Assembly: GCF_902141855.1 (NCBI RefSeq)
Contig: NZ_CABFVH010000020.1
Coordinates: 1-64,000, forward strand
Direction: 5' to 3'
Origin: Methylobacterium dankookense
GTDB lineage: Bacteria > Pseudomonadota > Alphaproteobacteria > Rhizobiales > Beijerinckiaceae
Length of the DNA stretch: 64,000 nt
In this document: piece by piece, positions 35,497 to 50,496 of the stretch
Layout of the letters: each line of letters starts with the position of its first letter
How positions within the stretch are numbered: position 1 is the stretch's first letter
Program-made: the position numbers and the translations under genes
The notes under the pieces: generated by a model
Databases searched by the model: none
What the model was told of the DNA's origin: nothing
Seen by the model: only the letters and a program-made list of their open reading frames with translations

Positions 35497-35940
35497 TCAG
35501 TTCCGGTCGTCTGGCAGGACCGGCAGGGGGGCCACCTCGATGCCCTCCTCGACCAGGGCGCGCGCCTCGTCCGGGCTCGCCTGCCCGTAGATCGAGCGCT
35601 CCTCGCTCTCCCCGTAATGGATCTTGCGCGCCTCCTCGGGGAAGCGCTCGCCCACATGCTCGGAATTCGCCATCACGTGCTCGCGCACGGCGCGCAGCAG
35701 GGCGCGCATCTGGCGGGCGGGCTCGGCGATCATCGGCACCGGTTGCGCGGTCGCAGGGGCCGGTTCCGCCTTGTCGGTGCGCGCGAGGCGCGGCGCCATC
35801 ACCGTCTTCGACACCTTCGCCGACTCGCAGACCGGGCAGGTCACGAGACCGCGGGCGACCTGCTCGTCATACGAGTCGGAGGACGGAAACCAACTCTCGA
35901 AGGTGTGGCCGGCCTCACAGGCGAGCGCGTAGCGGATCAT
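35497..35940 (-). CDS. DUF1178-family protein
   Basis: A 147-residue protein starting MIRYALACEAGHTFESWFPS and containing VTCPVCESAKVSKTVMAP, the signature of DUF1178. The Cys8 and the CxxC pair may bind zinc. The C-terminal REHVMANSEHVGERFPEEA and YGQASPDEARALVEEGI are also family-typical. In many alphaproteobacteria this gene lies beside a nitrilase-family gene and grxC, as here. The function is unknown. Three alternative starts upstream look non-coding. Confidence 0.88.
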   Translation of the reverse strand: MIRYALACEAGHTFESWFPSSDSYDEQVARGLVTCPVCESAKVSKTVMAPRLARTDKAEPAPATAQPVPMIAEPARQMRALLRAVREHVMANSEHVGERFPEEARKIHYGESEERSIYGQASPDEARALVEEGIEVAPLPVLPDDRN

Positions 35941-36009
35941 GATCGGGGTTTCGGGTGCATACGCGGCGGTCAGGATCCGCCTCAAACGGAATATGGTGGC
36001 GGCGGGACC

Positions 36010-36864
36010 TCAGTGCGACCGGGCGCCGACGTGCTCGACGCGGAACGGCCGGGCATGGGCCAGGGCCGGGATGCGCTGGCGGGCATCGGCCACCCGCGTG
36101 AGGTCGATCTCGGCGAGGATGATGCCCGGCTCATTGCCGCCCGCATCGGCCAGCACCCGGCCCCAGGGATCGACGATGATCGAGTGGCCGAACGTGTCGC
36201 GCCCATCCTCGTGCCGGCCGCCCTGCGCGGCGGAGATCATGAACGAGCCGGTCTCGATGGCCCGCGCGCGTTGCAGCACGTGCCAGTGCGCCTCGCCCGT
36301 CTGCTGGGTGAAGCAGGCGGGCGCGGTCAGGATCGCGGCGCCGGCTTCCGCGAGCGCCCGGAACAGGGCCGGGAAGCGCAGATCGTAGCAGATGCCGAGG
36401 CCGATCGGGGCGAGCGCCGTCTCGGCCACTACGGCGCAGGCGCCGCCGGTATAGGTCGCGGATTCGCGCCAGGTCTCGCCGTTCGGGAGGTCGACGTCGT
36501 AGAGGTGGAGCTTGTCGTAGGCCGCGACGATCTCGCCCTCGGCATCGATCAGGAAGGCGCGGTTGGCGACCTTGTCGCCGTTCCTCACGGCGAGCGAGCC
36601 GATCTGAACCACCGTCTTCGTCTCCCGCGCCGCCTCGCGCAGGGCCGCCAGAACGGGATCATCCTCCTGCACCGTCACCACCTCGAACAGGCGGGAGCGG
36701 CTGCGCTCGACCAGCGAGGTCATCTCCGGCGTCTGCACGTATTGCGCGCCCGCCTTTGCCGCCTCGCGCAGGCCGGCCACCGCCGCGTCGCGGTTCGCCA
36801 GCAGGTCGCGGCCCGAGCGCATCTGCACGCATGCGGCGATGAAGGTCGAGGCCGTCTCAGGCAT
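36010..36864 (-). CDS. Carbon-nitrogen hydrolase (nitrilase/omega-amidase family)
   Basis: A 284-residue enzyme with the catalytic triad Glu47 (TPEMTS), Lys118 (YDKLHLYDV) and Cys159 (GICYDLRFP). The sequence fits the Nit1/Nit2 omega-amidase branch, which hydrolyses deaminated glutathione or alpha-keto acid amides. The ATG at 36864 has AAGGAT upstream and overlaps the grxC stop by 8 bases. The grxC linkage fits a role in glutathione-related repair. Confidence 0.92.
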   Translation of the reverse strand: MPETASTFIAACVQMRSGRDLLANRDAAVAGLREAAKAGAQYVQTPEMTSLVERSRSRLFEVVTVQEDDPVLAALREAARETKTVVQIGSLAVRNGDKVANRAFLIDAEGEIVAAYDKLHLYDVDLPNGETWRESATYTGGACAVVAETALAPIGLGICYDLRFPALFRALAEAGAAILTAPACFTQQTGEAHWHVLQRARAIETGSFMISAAQGGRHEDGRDTFGHSIIVDPWGRVLADAGGNEPGIILAEIDLTRVADARQRIPALAHARPFRVEHVGARSH

Positions 36865-37126
36865 CGGCTGCATCCTTCAGGAGGGGATCGAGCTTGCCGC
36901 TGCGATCGAGGGCGTAGAGGTCGTCGCAGCCGCCGACATGGGTGTCGCCGACGAAGATCTGCGGCACGCTGGTCCGCCCGCCGGCCCGCTGGACCATGGT
37001 CGCGCGCGCACCGGCCGTCTTCTCGACGTCGATTTCCTGGAAGGCGATGCCCTTCTCCTTCAGCAGGCTCTTGGCCGCCGAGCAATAGGGGCACCAGGCA
37101 GTGGTGTAGATCGTGACAGGCGGCAT
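36857..37126 (-). CDS. grxC: Glutaredoxin 3
   Basis: An 89-residue thioredoxin-fold protein with the active site CPYC in YTTAWCPYCSAAKSLL. TSVPQIFVGDTHVGGCDDLY carries the cis-Pro and the glutathione-binding GG. It reduces disulfides or glutathionylated proteins with glutathione. The ATG at 37126 begins MPPVTIYTT, where homology starts. It is followed by the nitrilase-family gene with an 8-base overlap. Confidence 0.95.
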   Translation of the reverse strand: MPPVTIYTTAWCPYCSAAKSLLKEKGIAFQEIDVEKTAGARATMVQRAGGRTSVPQIFVGDTHVGGCDDLYALDRSGKLDPLLKDAADA

Positions 37127-37207
37127 GGACGCGTCCCGCGGATGGAACACGTCATATAGGGCGAGGGCGACCGCGCCGCCTATGGCGCCGGTGCCACGCG
37201 GCCCCGC

Positions 37208-37564
37208 TCAGGCCGCGAGCAGCTTCTCGACCTCGTTCACGAGATCGCGCAGGTGGAACGGCTTCGAGAGGACCTTGGCGTCCTTCGGAGCCTTCGAATC
37301 CGGATTGAGGGCCACCGCGGCGAAGCCCGTGATGAACATGACCTTGATGTCGGGATCGAGTTCGGTGGCGCGGCGCGCCAGCTCGATGCCGTCCATCTCG
37401 GGCATCACGATGTCGGTGAGCAGGAGCTCGAACGGCTCCTCGCGCAGGCGGTTGTAGGCCGAGAGCCCGTTGTCGAACGAGAGCACGTCGTAGCCGGCAT
37501 TCTGCAGCGCCTTGGCGAGGAAGCGCCGCATGTCGTTGTCGTCTTCCGCCAACAGGATCTTCAT
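37208..37564 (-). CDS. cpdR: Single-domain response regulator CpdR
   Basis: A 118-residue stand-alone receiver: LLAEDDNDMRRFLAKALQNA, phospho-Asp in LLTDIVMPEMDG, Thr/Lys in FITGFAAVALN and VLSKPFHLRDLV. The PDSKAPKDAKVLSKPF phrase is diagnostic for CpdR. Unphosphorylated CpdR directs ClpXP to the pole for CtrA and other substrate turnover in the cell cycle. It is divergent from the N-formylglutamate amidohydrolase gene across about 208 bases. Confidence 0.95.
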   Translation of the reverse strand: MKILLAEDDNDMRRFLAKALQNAGYDVLSFDNGLSAYNRLREEPFELLLTDIVMPEMDGIELARRATELDPDIKVMFITGFAAVALNPDSKAPKDAKVLSKPFHLRDLVNEVEKLLAA

Positions 37565-37772
37565 CGGACGGTTCCGAACCCTCGATTCGACGTGTTCATT
37601 CCATAAAGGGAGCCGGTGGTAAACAAGAGGTTATGACGCCGGGCGCGTGCTGGGTGACGGAGCGCACGCGGTGTCGGCACCCGCCGCCGCGCAGGCCAGT
37701 GGACAGGTGCCGATCGGCATACCAGACTGGGGGGATGCGCAGAGCCGATCCAGGCGGGGTTCCTCGGACGCG

Positions 37773-38675
37773 ATGACTGTCACAGACCAGGACCAGCCGG
37801 ACGTCCTCGGCTTCTCGTCTCCCTTCGCCATCGACGAGCCGGCCGACCACACCCTGCCCTTCGTCTTCAACACCGGCCATTCCGGCTCGGTCTACCCGGC
37901 AGCCTTCCTCGCCGCCTCGCGCCTGCAGCCCCTGGCGCTGCGCCGCTCCGAGGACGCCTATGTGGAGCGCCTGTTCGCGCCGGTCGTCGCGATGGGCGCG
38001 CCGCTGCTGAAGGCGAACTTTCCCCGCGCCTATCTCGACGTGAACCGCGAGCCCTACGAGCTCGACCCGCGCATGTTCGACGGGCGCCTGCCGCCCTTCG
38101 CCAACACCCGCTCCATGCGGGTCGCGGGCGGCCTCGGGACGGTGCCGCGGGTCGTCGCCGATGGGCAGGAGATCTATGGCGGCCGCCTTGACGTGGAGGA
38201 GGCGGTGCAGCGCATCGAGCACCTCTACAAGCCCTATCACCGCGCCCTGCGCGCCCTGATCCAGCGCACGTCCCGCAGTTTCGGCCAGTGCTTCCTGATC
38301 GACTGCCACTCAATGCCTTCGTCGAGCCTCGGCCGCGAGGCGGACCCGAAGGCCGACATCGTGCTCGGCGACCGCTTCGGCACCGCCTGCGCGCCGGACC
38401 TGATCGAGCGGTTCGAGGCGGCGTTCCGGACCCGCGGCTTCGCGGTGGTGCGCAACAAGCCCTATGCCGGCGGCTTCATCACCGAGCATTACGGCGAGCC
38501 GAATCTCGGCCGCCACGCGCTCCAGATCGAGATCAACCGCGCCCTCTACATGAACGAGGCGAGCCTCGCCGTGACGAGCGGGTTCGACGCGCTGGTCGAG
38601 GCGCTGAGCTGGGTGGTCGCCACGGTGGCGGAGAGCTACGCCGATCCGATCCCGCGCAGCATCGCGGCGGAGTAG
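37773..38675 (+). CDS. N-formylglutamate amidohydrolase
   Basis: A 300-residue zinc hydrolase of the N-formylglutamate amidohydrolase family (histidine-degradation-type HutG). It has FVFNTGHSGSVYP, FPRAYLDVNREPYELDP, LIDCHSMPS and GGFITEHYG, all family signatures. The ATG at 37773 is the start of homology (MTVTDQDQ). No other hut genes are in the window. A convergent MmgR-like RNA ends 30 bases downstream, a conserved neighbour pair in this class. Confidence 0.9.
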   Translation: MTVTDQDQPDVLGFSSPFAIDEPADHTLPFVFNTGHSGSVYPAAFLAASRLQPLALRRSEDAYVERLFAPVVAMGAPLLKANFPRAYLDVNREPYELDPRMFDGRLPPFANTRSMRVAGGLGTVPRVVADGQEIYGGRLDVEEAVQRIEHLYKPYHRALRALIQRTSRSFGQCFLIDCHSMPSSSLGREADPKADIVLGDRFGTACAPDLIERFEAAFRTRGFAVVRNKPYAGGFITEHYGEPNLGRHALQIEINRALYMNEASLAVTSGFDALVEALSWVVATVAESYADPIPRSIAAE

Positions 38676-38707
38676 CAGCGGTTCGGAGCGGAAGCCGTTG
38701 GCCCAAG

Positions 38708-38790
38708 AAAAAAGGCCACTCCCGAAGGAGCGGCCCGAAGTCTAGGGAGGAAACGCCCAAGAAGGGCTGCGTGACCGCGACGCCATCGCG
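38708..38790 (-). ncRNA. mmgR: MmgR-like (alpha-r8) small RNA
   Basis: The minus strand holds TTTCCTCCCT at 38753-38744, 8 bases before a strong intrinsic terminator (stem 38735-38727 / 38722-38714, TTCG loop, then six T). The 10-mer UUUCCUCCCU in a single-stranded region beside a terminator hairpin is the hallmark of the alphaproteobacterial MmgR family, and MmgR genes commonly neighbour an N-formylglutamate amidohydrolase gene, as here. In Sinorhizobium meliloti MmgR limits polyhydroxybutyrate storage. A second hairpin (CGCGA/TCGCG) lies upstream. The 5' end near 38790 is inferred from the usual ~80-base length. Confidence 0.7.
38714..38735 (-). terminator. Rho-independent terminator of the MmgR-like RNA
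   Basis: On the minus strand GGCCGCTCC pairs with GGAGTGGCC (one G-T) around TTCG and is followed by TTTTTTCTT. This is the best intrinsic terminator in the window and lies about 180 bases beyond the galU stop. Confidence 0.85.
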
Positions 38791-38917
38791 ATCCCGCAAT
38801 GCACAAAGTAAAGTGCGCCGCACAAAATGCAAGGGCGGATCGTCGAGCTTGCATGCATTCGCTGCATGAGACGACGGCGCCGCTTGCAGGAGCCTGCTCA
38901 GCGGCGGCGCCGGGCCA

Positions 38918-39787
38918 TCACGCACCGTTCAGCAAACGCGCGATCTCGGCCTTCAGCGGCTCGGCGAGGTCCGGGCGCTCGAGCGCGTAGGCGAGGTTGG
39001 CGGTGAGGAAGCCGATCTTCGAGCCGGTATCGTAGGTCCGCCCCTCGTAGTGCATGCCGAAGAACTTCTGCTCGGCCATGAGCTTGATCATCGCGTCGGT
39101 CAGCTGGATCTCGCCGCCGGCGCCGGTCTCGCCCTTCTCGAGGATGGTGAAGATCTCGGGCTGGAGGATGTAGCGGCCGGAGATGATGTAATTCGACGGC
39201 GCGGTGCCCTGCTTCGGCTTCTCGACCATGCCGGTGATCTCGAAGGTCTGGCCGAAGGTCTTGCCGACGCTGACGATGCCGTACTGGTGCGTCTCCTCCG
39301 GCTTGACCTCCTCGGTGGCAATGACGTTGCCGCCGTGCCGCTCGTAGGCCGCGAGCATCTGCTGCATGCAGCCCCGGCTCAGCATGTCCGGCAGGAGGAC
39401 GGCGAAGGGCTCGTCGCCGACGATCTCGCGCGCGCACCAGACGGCGTGGCCGAGGCCGAGGGGCGCCTGCTGACGGGTGAAGCTGGTCTGTCCGGCCTTC
39501 GGCAGGTCCTTCTTCAGCTCCTCGTAGGCGGCCTGCTTGCCGCGCTCCTGAAGGGTGCGGTCGAGTTCGTAGGCGATGTCGAAATGATCCTCGATCACCG
39601 CCTTCCCGCGGCCGGTGACGAAGATGAAGTGCTCGATCCCCGCCTCGCGCGCCTCGTCGACCACGTGCTGGACCACGGGGCGGTCCACGACCGTCAGCAT
39701 CTCCTTCGGCACGGCCTTCGTGGCCGGCAGGAAGCGGGTACCGAGACCCGCCACGGGGAGGACGGCCTTGCGGATGGGTTTCATCAT
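38918..39787 (-). CDS. galU: UTP--glucose-1-phosphate uridylyltransferase
   Basis: A 289-residue nucleotidyltransferase making UDP-glucose. It has [60 protein letters not shown] and [10 protein letters not shown], covering the nucleotide-binding and sugar-binding sites. Two adjacent ATG codons (39787, 39784) are both possible. It is divergent from galE across about 185 bases; both serve exopolysaccharide and LPS precursors. Confidence 0.96.
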   Translation of the reverse strand: MMKPIRKAVLPVAGLGTRFLPATKAVPKEMLTVVDRPVVQHVVDEAREAGIEHFIFVTGRGKAVIEDHFDIAYELDRTLQERGKQAAYEELKKDLPKAGQTSFTRQQAPLGLGHAVWCAREIVGDEPFAVLLPDMLSRGCMQQMLAAYERHGGNVIATEEVKPEETHQYGIVSVGKTFGQTFEITGMVEKPKQGTAPSNYIISGRYILQPEIFTILEKGETGAGGEIQLTDAMIKLMAEQKFFGMHYEGRTYDTGSKIGFLTANLAYALERPDLAEPLKAEIARLLNGA

Positions 39788-39972
39788 GCGAACCTAGTCG
39801 AGGAGGGATGTGGCCCGGTGACGGACTGTTCAGCGGTTGAGAGATAGCACGGCTTGGTGAACAGCAAGGATGCGGAACAACCCTGACGGGCTTCTTCCGT
39901 GAAAAAACCGTAGCCATAATCGGTCGGGCATCGCCGTCGCATCGATGCCGCAGGCAAGTGGGGGGCTTGAGG

Positions 39973-40962
39973 ATGTCGGTTCTGGTGACGGGAGGCGCCG
40001 GCTATATCGGCAGCCATATGGTCCTGGCCCTGCAGGATGCCGGGCAACAGGCGGTCGTGCTCGACGATCTCTCGACCGGCTTCGACTGGCTGCTGCCTCC
40101 GGAGATGAAGCTCGTCCTCGGCGACGTCGCGGACGAGGCGCTGGTCGCGAAGACCATCCGCGAGAACGGCTGTGACGCCCTGGCCCATTTCGCTGCCCGC
40201 ATCGTCGTGCCGGATTCCGTGGCCGATCCGCTCGGCTACTACCTCGCCAACACCGTGAAGACGCGCGCCCTCATCGAGGCGGCGGTGAAGGCCGGCGTGA
40301 AGCACGTGATCTTCTCCTCGACCGCGGCCGTCTACGGCGAGCCCGCGACCGTGCCGGTGCCGGAGGATCTGGAGACCAACCCAATCAACCCCTACGGCCG
40401 CTCGAAGCTGATGAGCGAGTGGATGATCCAGGACGCGGCGCGCGCCCACGGCTTCACCTACGTCATCCTGCGGTACTTCAACGTGGCCGGCGCCGACCCG
40501 CGCGGCCGCTCCGGCCAGTCGACGCCGAACGCCACGCACCTGATCAAGGTCGCGACCCAGGCGGCGCTCGGCCAGCGCAGTCATCTCGACGTCTACGGCA
40601 CCGATTACCCGACGCCGGACGGCTCCTGCCTGCGCGACTACATCCAGGTCAGCGACCTCGCCGAGGCGCACCGCGTCGCCCTCGACCATCTCCGCTCCGG
40701 CGGCGAGAGCCTGACCCTGAACTGCGGCTACGGCCGCGGCTACTCGGTGCTGGAGGTGGTCGACGTGGTGAAGCGCGTCTCGGGCCGCGACTTCGAGGTG
40801 CGCCTGAGCCCGCGCCGCGCGGGCGATCCGGCCCGGATCGTGGCCGGCGCCGACCGCATCCGCGAGCGTCTTGGCTGGACCCCGCGCTACGACGACCTGG
40901 AGGGAATCGTGCGCCAAGCCCTGGACTGGGAGGCGGCGCTCGCCCGGCGCAACCGGCACTGA
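39973..40962 (+). CDS. galE: UDP-glucose 4-epimerase
   Basis: A 329-residue extended SDR. The Rossmann motif GGAGYIGS is at residues 7-14; the catalytic Tyr141/Lys145 in NPYGRSKLMSE and the Ser in IFSSTAAVYGE are present. RYFNVAGADPRGRSG and GSCLRDYIQVSDLAEAH are GalE-specific. It interconverts UDP-glucose and UDP-galactose. The ATG at 39973 follows TTGAGG; a GTG at 39958 is possible. Its TGA couples to the next gene (TGAGATG). Confidence 0.94.
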   Translation: MSVLVTGGAGYIGSHMVLALQDAGQQAVVLDDLSTGFDWLLPPEMKLVLGDVADEALVAKTIRENGCDALAHFAARIVVPDSVADPLGYYLANTVKTRALIEAAVKAGVKHVIFSSTAAVYGEPATVPVPEDLETNPINPYGRSKLMSEWMIQDAARAHGFTYVILRYFNVAGADPRGRSGQSTPNATHLIKVATQAALGQRSHLDVYGTDYPTPDGSCLRDYIQVSDLAEAHRVALDHLRSGGESLTLNCGYGRGYSVLEVVDVVKRVSGRDFEVRLSPRRAGDPARIVAGADRIRERLGWTPRYDDLEGIVRQALDWEAALARRNRH

Positions 40963-40963
40963 G

Positions 40964-42172
40964 ATGCGCCCGCTCGTCGCGCTGGCCGTCGTCTTAGCCG
41001 CCCTCGCCGGGCCGGTCGGCCCCGCCGCCGCCCAGTCGGCGCCGAAAGCCGCGCCCTCGTCCGAGTTCGCCCGCTTCGTCGCCGCGCTCCGTCCCGAGGC
41101 GGAGGCGCGCGGCGTGTCGCGCGCGACTTTTGACGCGGCCTTCGCCGGTGTGACCGGACCGGACCCGGACATCCTCGCCAGGACGAAGCGGCAGGGCGAG
41201 TTCGGCCGGCCGGTCTGGGAATACCTCGTCGGCGCTGTCTCGGCGGGCCGGATCGCGCGCGGCCAGGCCCGCGGCAAGGCGCTCGCGGCGACGCTCTCCG
41301 CGATCGAGGCGCGTTATCGGGTGCCCGCACCGGTCCTGCTCGCCTTCTGGGGCGTCGAATCCGATTTCGGCGCGAGCGGGGGCAGCGTCCCGACGATCCG
41401 CGCTCTCGCGACCCTGGCCCAGGCCCGGCACCGCGGCGACCTCTTCCGCGGGGAACTGCTCGCCGCGCTCCAGATCCTCCAGCGCGGCGACATCACGCCG
41501 GATCGGATGAAGGGGAGCTGGGCCGGTGCCATGGGCCAGGTCCAGTTCCTCCCCTCGACCTTCCTGAAACACGCCGTCGATTTCGACGGAGACGGGCATC
41601 GCGACATCTGGCGCAGCGACGCCGACGCGCTCGCCTCGATCGCCGCTTACCTGGCGGATCTCGGCTGGAAGCCGGAGCTGTCCTGGGGCTACGCGGTGAC
41701 GCTTCCCGACGGCTTCGACCTGACGCGCTACGCGGGCGATCTGTCCGACTTCGCGCGCCGCGGCGTGCGGCGCCTCGATGGCGGTGCCCTCCCCGCCTCG
41801 GGCGCGGCGAGCCTGTTCCTGCCCGGCGGGCTCGGCGCTCCGGCCTTCCTCATCACCGAGAATTTCGAGGTGATCCGCGCCTACAACACCTCCGATTCCT
41901 ACGCTCTCGCGGTTGGACACCTCGCCGACCGCCTCGCCGGTGGACCGGCGCTCGCCGCACCCTGGCCGAGCGCCGCGGCGCGCCTCGATTCTGCGGGCCT
42001 GCGCGCGCTCCAGGAGGGGCTGAAGGCGGAGGGTCTCTATGCCGGCGATGTCGACGGCCGCGCCGGGCCGAAGCTGCGCGAATCGGTGCGGCGCTACCAG
42101 ATCCGCGAGAATCTCCCCGCCGACGGCTACGCCACGCCCGCCCTCCTCGCGCGGCTCACCGGTCGGCCGTGA
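40964..42172 (+). CDS. Lytic murein transglycosylase (MltB-type) with peptidoglycan-binding domain
   Basis: A 402-residue exported protein. The signal peptide ends near AAAQS (residue 25). The SLT_2/MltB catalytic domain has the acid Glu132 in WGVESDFG, with SWAGAMGQVQFLPSTF and the FDGDGHRDIW loop. A C-terminal PG_binding_1 domain (LQEGLKAEGLYAGDVDGRAG) follows. It cleaves glycan strands making anhydro-muropeptides in the periplasm. It is translationally coupled to galE. Confidence 0.92.
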   Translation: MRPLVALAVVLAALAGPVGPAAAQSAPKAAPSSEFARFVAALRPEAEARGVSRATFDAAFAGVTGPDPDILARTKRQGEFGRPVWEYLVGAVSAGRIARGQARGKALAATLSAIEARYRVPAPVLLAFWGVESDFGASGGSVPTIRALATLAQARHRGDLFRGELLAALQILQRGDITPDRMKGSWAGAMGQVQFLPSTFLKHAVDFDGDGHRDIWRSDADALASIAAYLADLGWKPELSWGYAVTLPDGFDLTRYAGDLSDFARRGVRRLDGGALPASGAASLFLPGGLGAPAFLITENFEVIRAYNTSDSYALAVGHLADRLAGGPALAAPWPSAAARLDSAGLRALQEGLKAEGLYAGDVDGRAGPKLRESVRRYQIRENLPADGYATPALLARLTGRP

Positions 42173-42249
42173 CCCTTCGGTCGTCCGGGACCTTTAGCCG
42201 CCCTAGTTTCCTTCCTATGATCGCCGCGGCTCGCGCGAAGGATGGTTCG

Positions 42250-43644
42250 ATGACGCTGGCGAAGCTTGCCTCGGTCCGTAGGTCCCTGCCTGCCCTCGCC
42301 TGCGCCGTGCTCGCCCTGTTCGCCGTCCCTGAGCCGGCCCGCGCCCAATGGGGCGACAGCTACGACCAGCCGCAGGATTACGGCTATCGGCGCCGGTCGC
42401 GCGACGCCTATTACCGCGACGACGGCTATCGCCAGCCGCAGCCGCGCCGCTACGCGCCGCCCCAGGAGGCGCCGCGGCAATTCTACTGGCCGTGGGAGGA
42501 CCGGCCGCAGCAGGCCGCACCGCAGCCCCAGCAGAACTATCGGCGGCCCCGGCCCAAGCCGCCCGTCGGCACCGCGGACGGCGCGCGAGAGAGCCATCGC
42601 CCCGCCGTGAAGCGGCGGGTGCAGCCGCCGCCCGCGACCGAGGCTCCGAAGCCCGCGATCGCCAAGACCGAGCCGAGCGTGCGCATCGCGATCTTCGGCG
42701 ACTCGCTGGCCGACCACCTGAGCCGCGGCCTCGACGATGTGTTCGAGGACAATGCGGATGTGGCCGTGATCGACCGCGCCAAGGGCGATAGCGGCCTCGT
42801 CCGCCGGGACGTGGTGGACTGGGCCAAGGCCGCCGAGGACTATCTCAAGGGGAACAAGGTCTCCTACGCCGTGGTGCTGCTCGGCGTGAACGACCGCCAG
42901 CCGATCCGCGAGGGCGACCAGAGCTACGAGGCGCTGAGCGACCGCTGGCGTGAGATCTACCGGGCTCGCGTCGAGGCGCTGGCGAAGGTCTTCCAGGACC
43001 AGAAGGTGCCGCTGATCTGGGTCGGAACGCCGCCGGTGCGCAGCGAGAGCCTGACCAAGGACCTCGCCGCCATCAACGACATCGTGCGCGAGGCCGTGCA
43101 GAAGGCCGGGGGCACCTTCGTCGATGCGTGGCCCGGCTTCGTGGACGACCGCAACCGCTTCGCGATGACAGGACCCGATCTGGAGGGGCAGGCGGCGAAG
43201 CTGCGGACGGCGGACGGGGTGCACTTCACCCGGGCGGGCGCGCGCAAGCTCGCCCATTTCGCCGATGTCGAGCTGAAGCGGATGATGGGGAGCGCGGCCC
43301 CCGCCACGCCTGAGGCGCCTGCCACCGCCGTCGCGCCGACCCAGGCGCCCGGCCTCGACGGCAGCCCGCCGAAGCTCGACGACGTCGCCGCGATCGACCG
43401 GCAGATCACCGCGATGCTGCCGAGCCTGCCCGAGCCGCCCGGCATCCCGGCGCTTCCAGTCAAGCCGGCAGCCGGGCCGGTGGTCCCGCTCGGCCGGGCC
43501 GAGATCTCGCCCGGCGGCACCCTTACGAGCGGACGTCAGCCGGACGGTGACACCTCGGGCAATGTCGAGCGCACCCTGCAACGTGGCGGCGCGCCCCTGC
43601 CGCAGCCCGGGCGCGCCGACGATTTCCGCTGGCCGCCGGGCTGA
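42250..43644 (+). CDS. SGNH-hydrolase-type exported protein (DUF459)
   Basis: A 464-residue protein. The signal peptide (residues 10-30, ending ARAQ) follows the ATG at 42250, which has AAGGATGG upstream; an in-frame GTG at 42169 would overlap the previous stop. After a Tyr/Pro/Arg-rich linker the DUF459 SGNH fold has IFGDSLADHLSRGLDD with the Ser, VVLLGVNDRQ, and DGVHFTRAGARKLA with Asp-His. A long Pro/Ala-rich tail follows. Relatives are periplasmic esterase-like proteins, some linked to acetylation of envelope polymers; the substrate is unknown. Confidence 0.85.
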   Translation: MTLAKLASVRRSLPALACAVLALFAVPEPARAQWGDSYDQPQDYGYRRRSRDAYYRDDGYRQPQPRRYAPPQEAPRQFYWPWEDRPQQAAPQPQQNYRRPRPKPPVGTADGARESHRPAVKRRVQPPPATEAPKPAIAKTEPSVRIAIFGDSLADHLSRGLDDVFEDNADVAVIDRAKGDSGLVRRDVVDWAKAAEDYLKGNKVSYAVVLLGVNDRQPIREGDQSYEALSDRWREIYRARVEALAKVFQDQKVPLIWVGTPPVRSESLTKDLAAINDIVREAVQKAGGTFVDAWPGFVDDRNRFAMTGPDLEGQAAKLRTADGVHFTRAGARKLAHFADVELKRMMGSAAPATPEAPATAVAPTQAPGLDGSPPKLDDVAAIDRQITAMLPSLPEPPGIPALPVKPAAGPVVPLGRAEISPGGTLTSGRQPDGDTSGNVERTLQRGGAPLPQPGRADDFRWPPG

Positions 43645-43653
43645 GCCGTCGCC

Positions 43654-45087
<1,434 letters not shown>

Positions 45088-45156
45088 CGATCAGCCCCTG
45101 GGCTGGCGCGTCCCGTGACGGCGCTGCCCGCGTCTTCCGTTATCGTGAGAGCGTGA

Positions 45157-45176
45157 CCGGGCGGCGAACCGCCCGG
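45157..45176 (-). other. Intercistronic hairpin between gltB and gltD
   Basis: CCGGGCGG (45157-45164) and CCGCCCGG (45169-45176) pair perfectly around a CGAA tetraloop, 14 bases after the gltB stop codon and about 70 bases before gltD. No T-tract follows. It could stabilise the gltB message or tune gltD expression by partial termination. Confidence 0.55.
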
Positions 45177-45190
45177 CCTGACGGCGGCTT

Positions 45191-49891
<4,701 letters not shown>

Positions 49892-50496
49892 GCCCGACTC
49901 TTTCCTCACGTTCACCACGACCACCTGCGCCGCCACGCCCGGCATCCGAGCATGTTTCGTGCCCGTTCATCCATGGATGCCGGGCTGTCAATTCATCTCG
50001 TCGGGTGAGGCCGGGTCTTCCCCAAGGGGAAGCGCCCGCCGCCCGCGGGCTCGCCGCCGGCCCTTGAAGTCAGCCGGCGCGGGCCTGGACCGCCGCTCCG
50101 GCGATCGACGTCCGCCGTTTCTTCGACGCCGCCGCGCGCATCGGGCGAGATCCCTGCCTTGAGAACGGGCTGCCGGTCCGGCCGCCCCGCTGACGTAAAT
50201 GGGACAGGCGTACTGTCCTAATGCTGGAAAGTGACAGATTTCAGGGGTTCCAGCAAGAGGTGTTCCGCGTCCGCTTGCGCCGCGGGCCGGTCACCGCCAT
50301 GGCGGCGCATCCGCGCCCCCGCCAAGTCCCCGCAATCTCGCCCGAATCGTGCCGTCTAACCGCTCACGCCGAGCACAAGCGGCATGCGGGCAATGAACCT
50401 GCCGGCGCGGTTCCGGACCAGCGTATCGGGCTCCGGGGCCGCGCCTCCGCCAGCCGGCAGCGCGAGCATCAGCGGACGGGACACCTCGGGACACGC
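49892..50496. other. Intergenic region upstream of gltB, no gene seen
   Basis: These 605 bases separate gltB (leftward) from a PepSY-like gene (rightward). A clear inverted repeat GGACAG-GCGTA-CTGTCC lies at 50202-50218 and could be an operator. An upstream extension of the PepSY-like frame to 50221 is open, but its residues are shadow-like (Arg/His/Gln-rich). No RNA gene was recognised. Confidence 0.45.
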
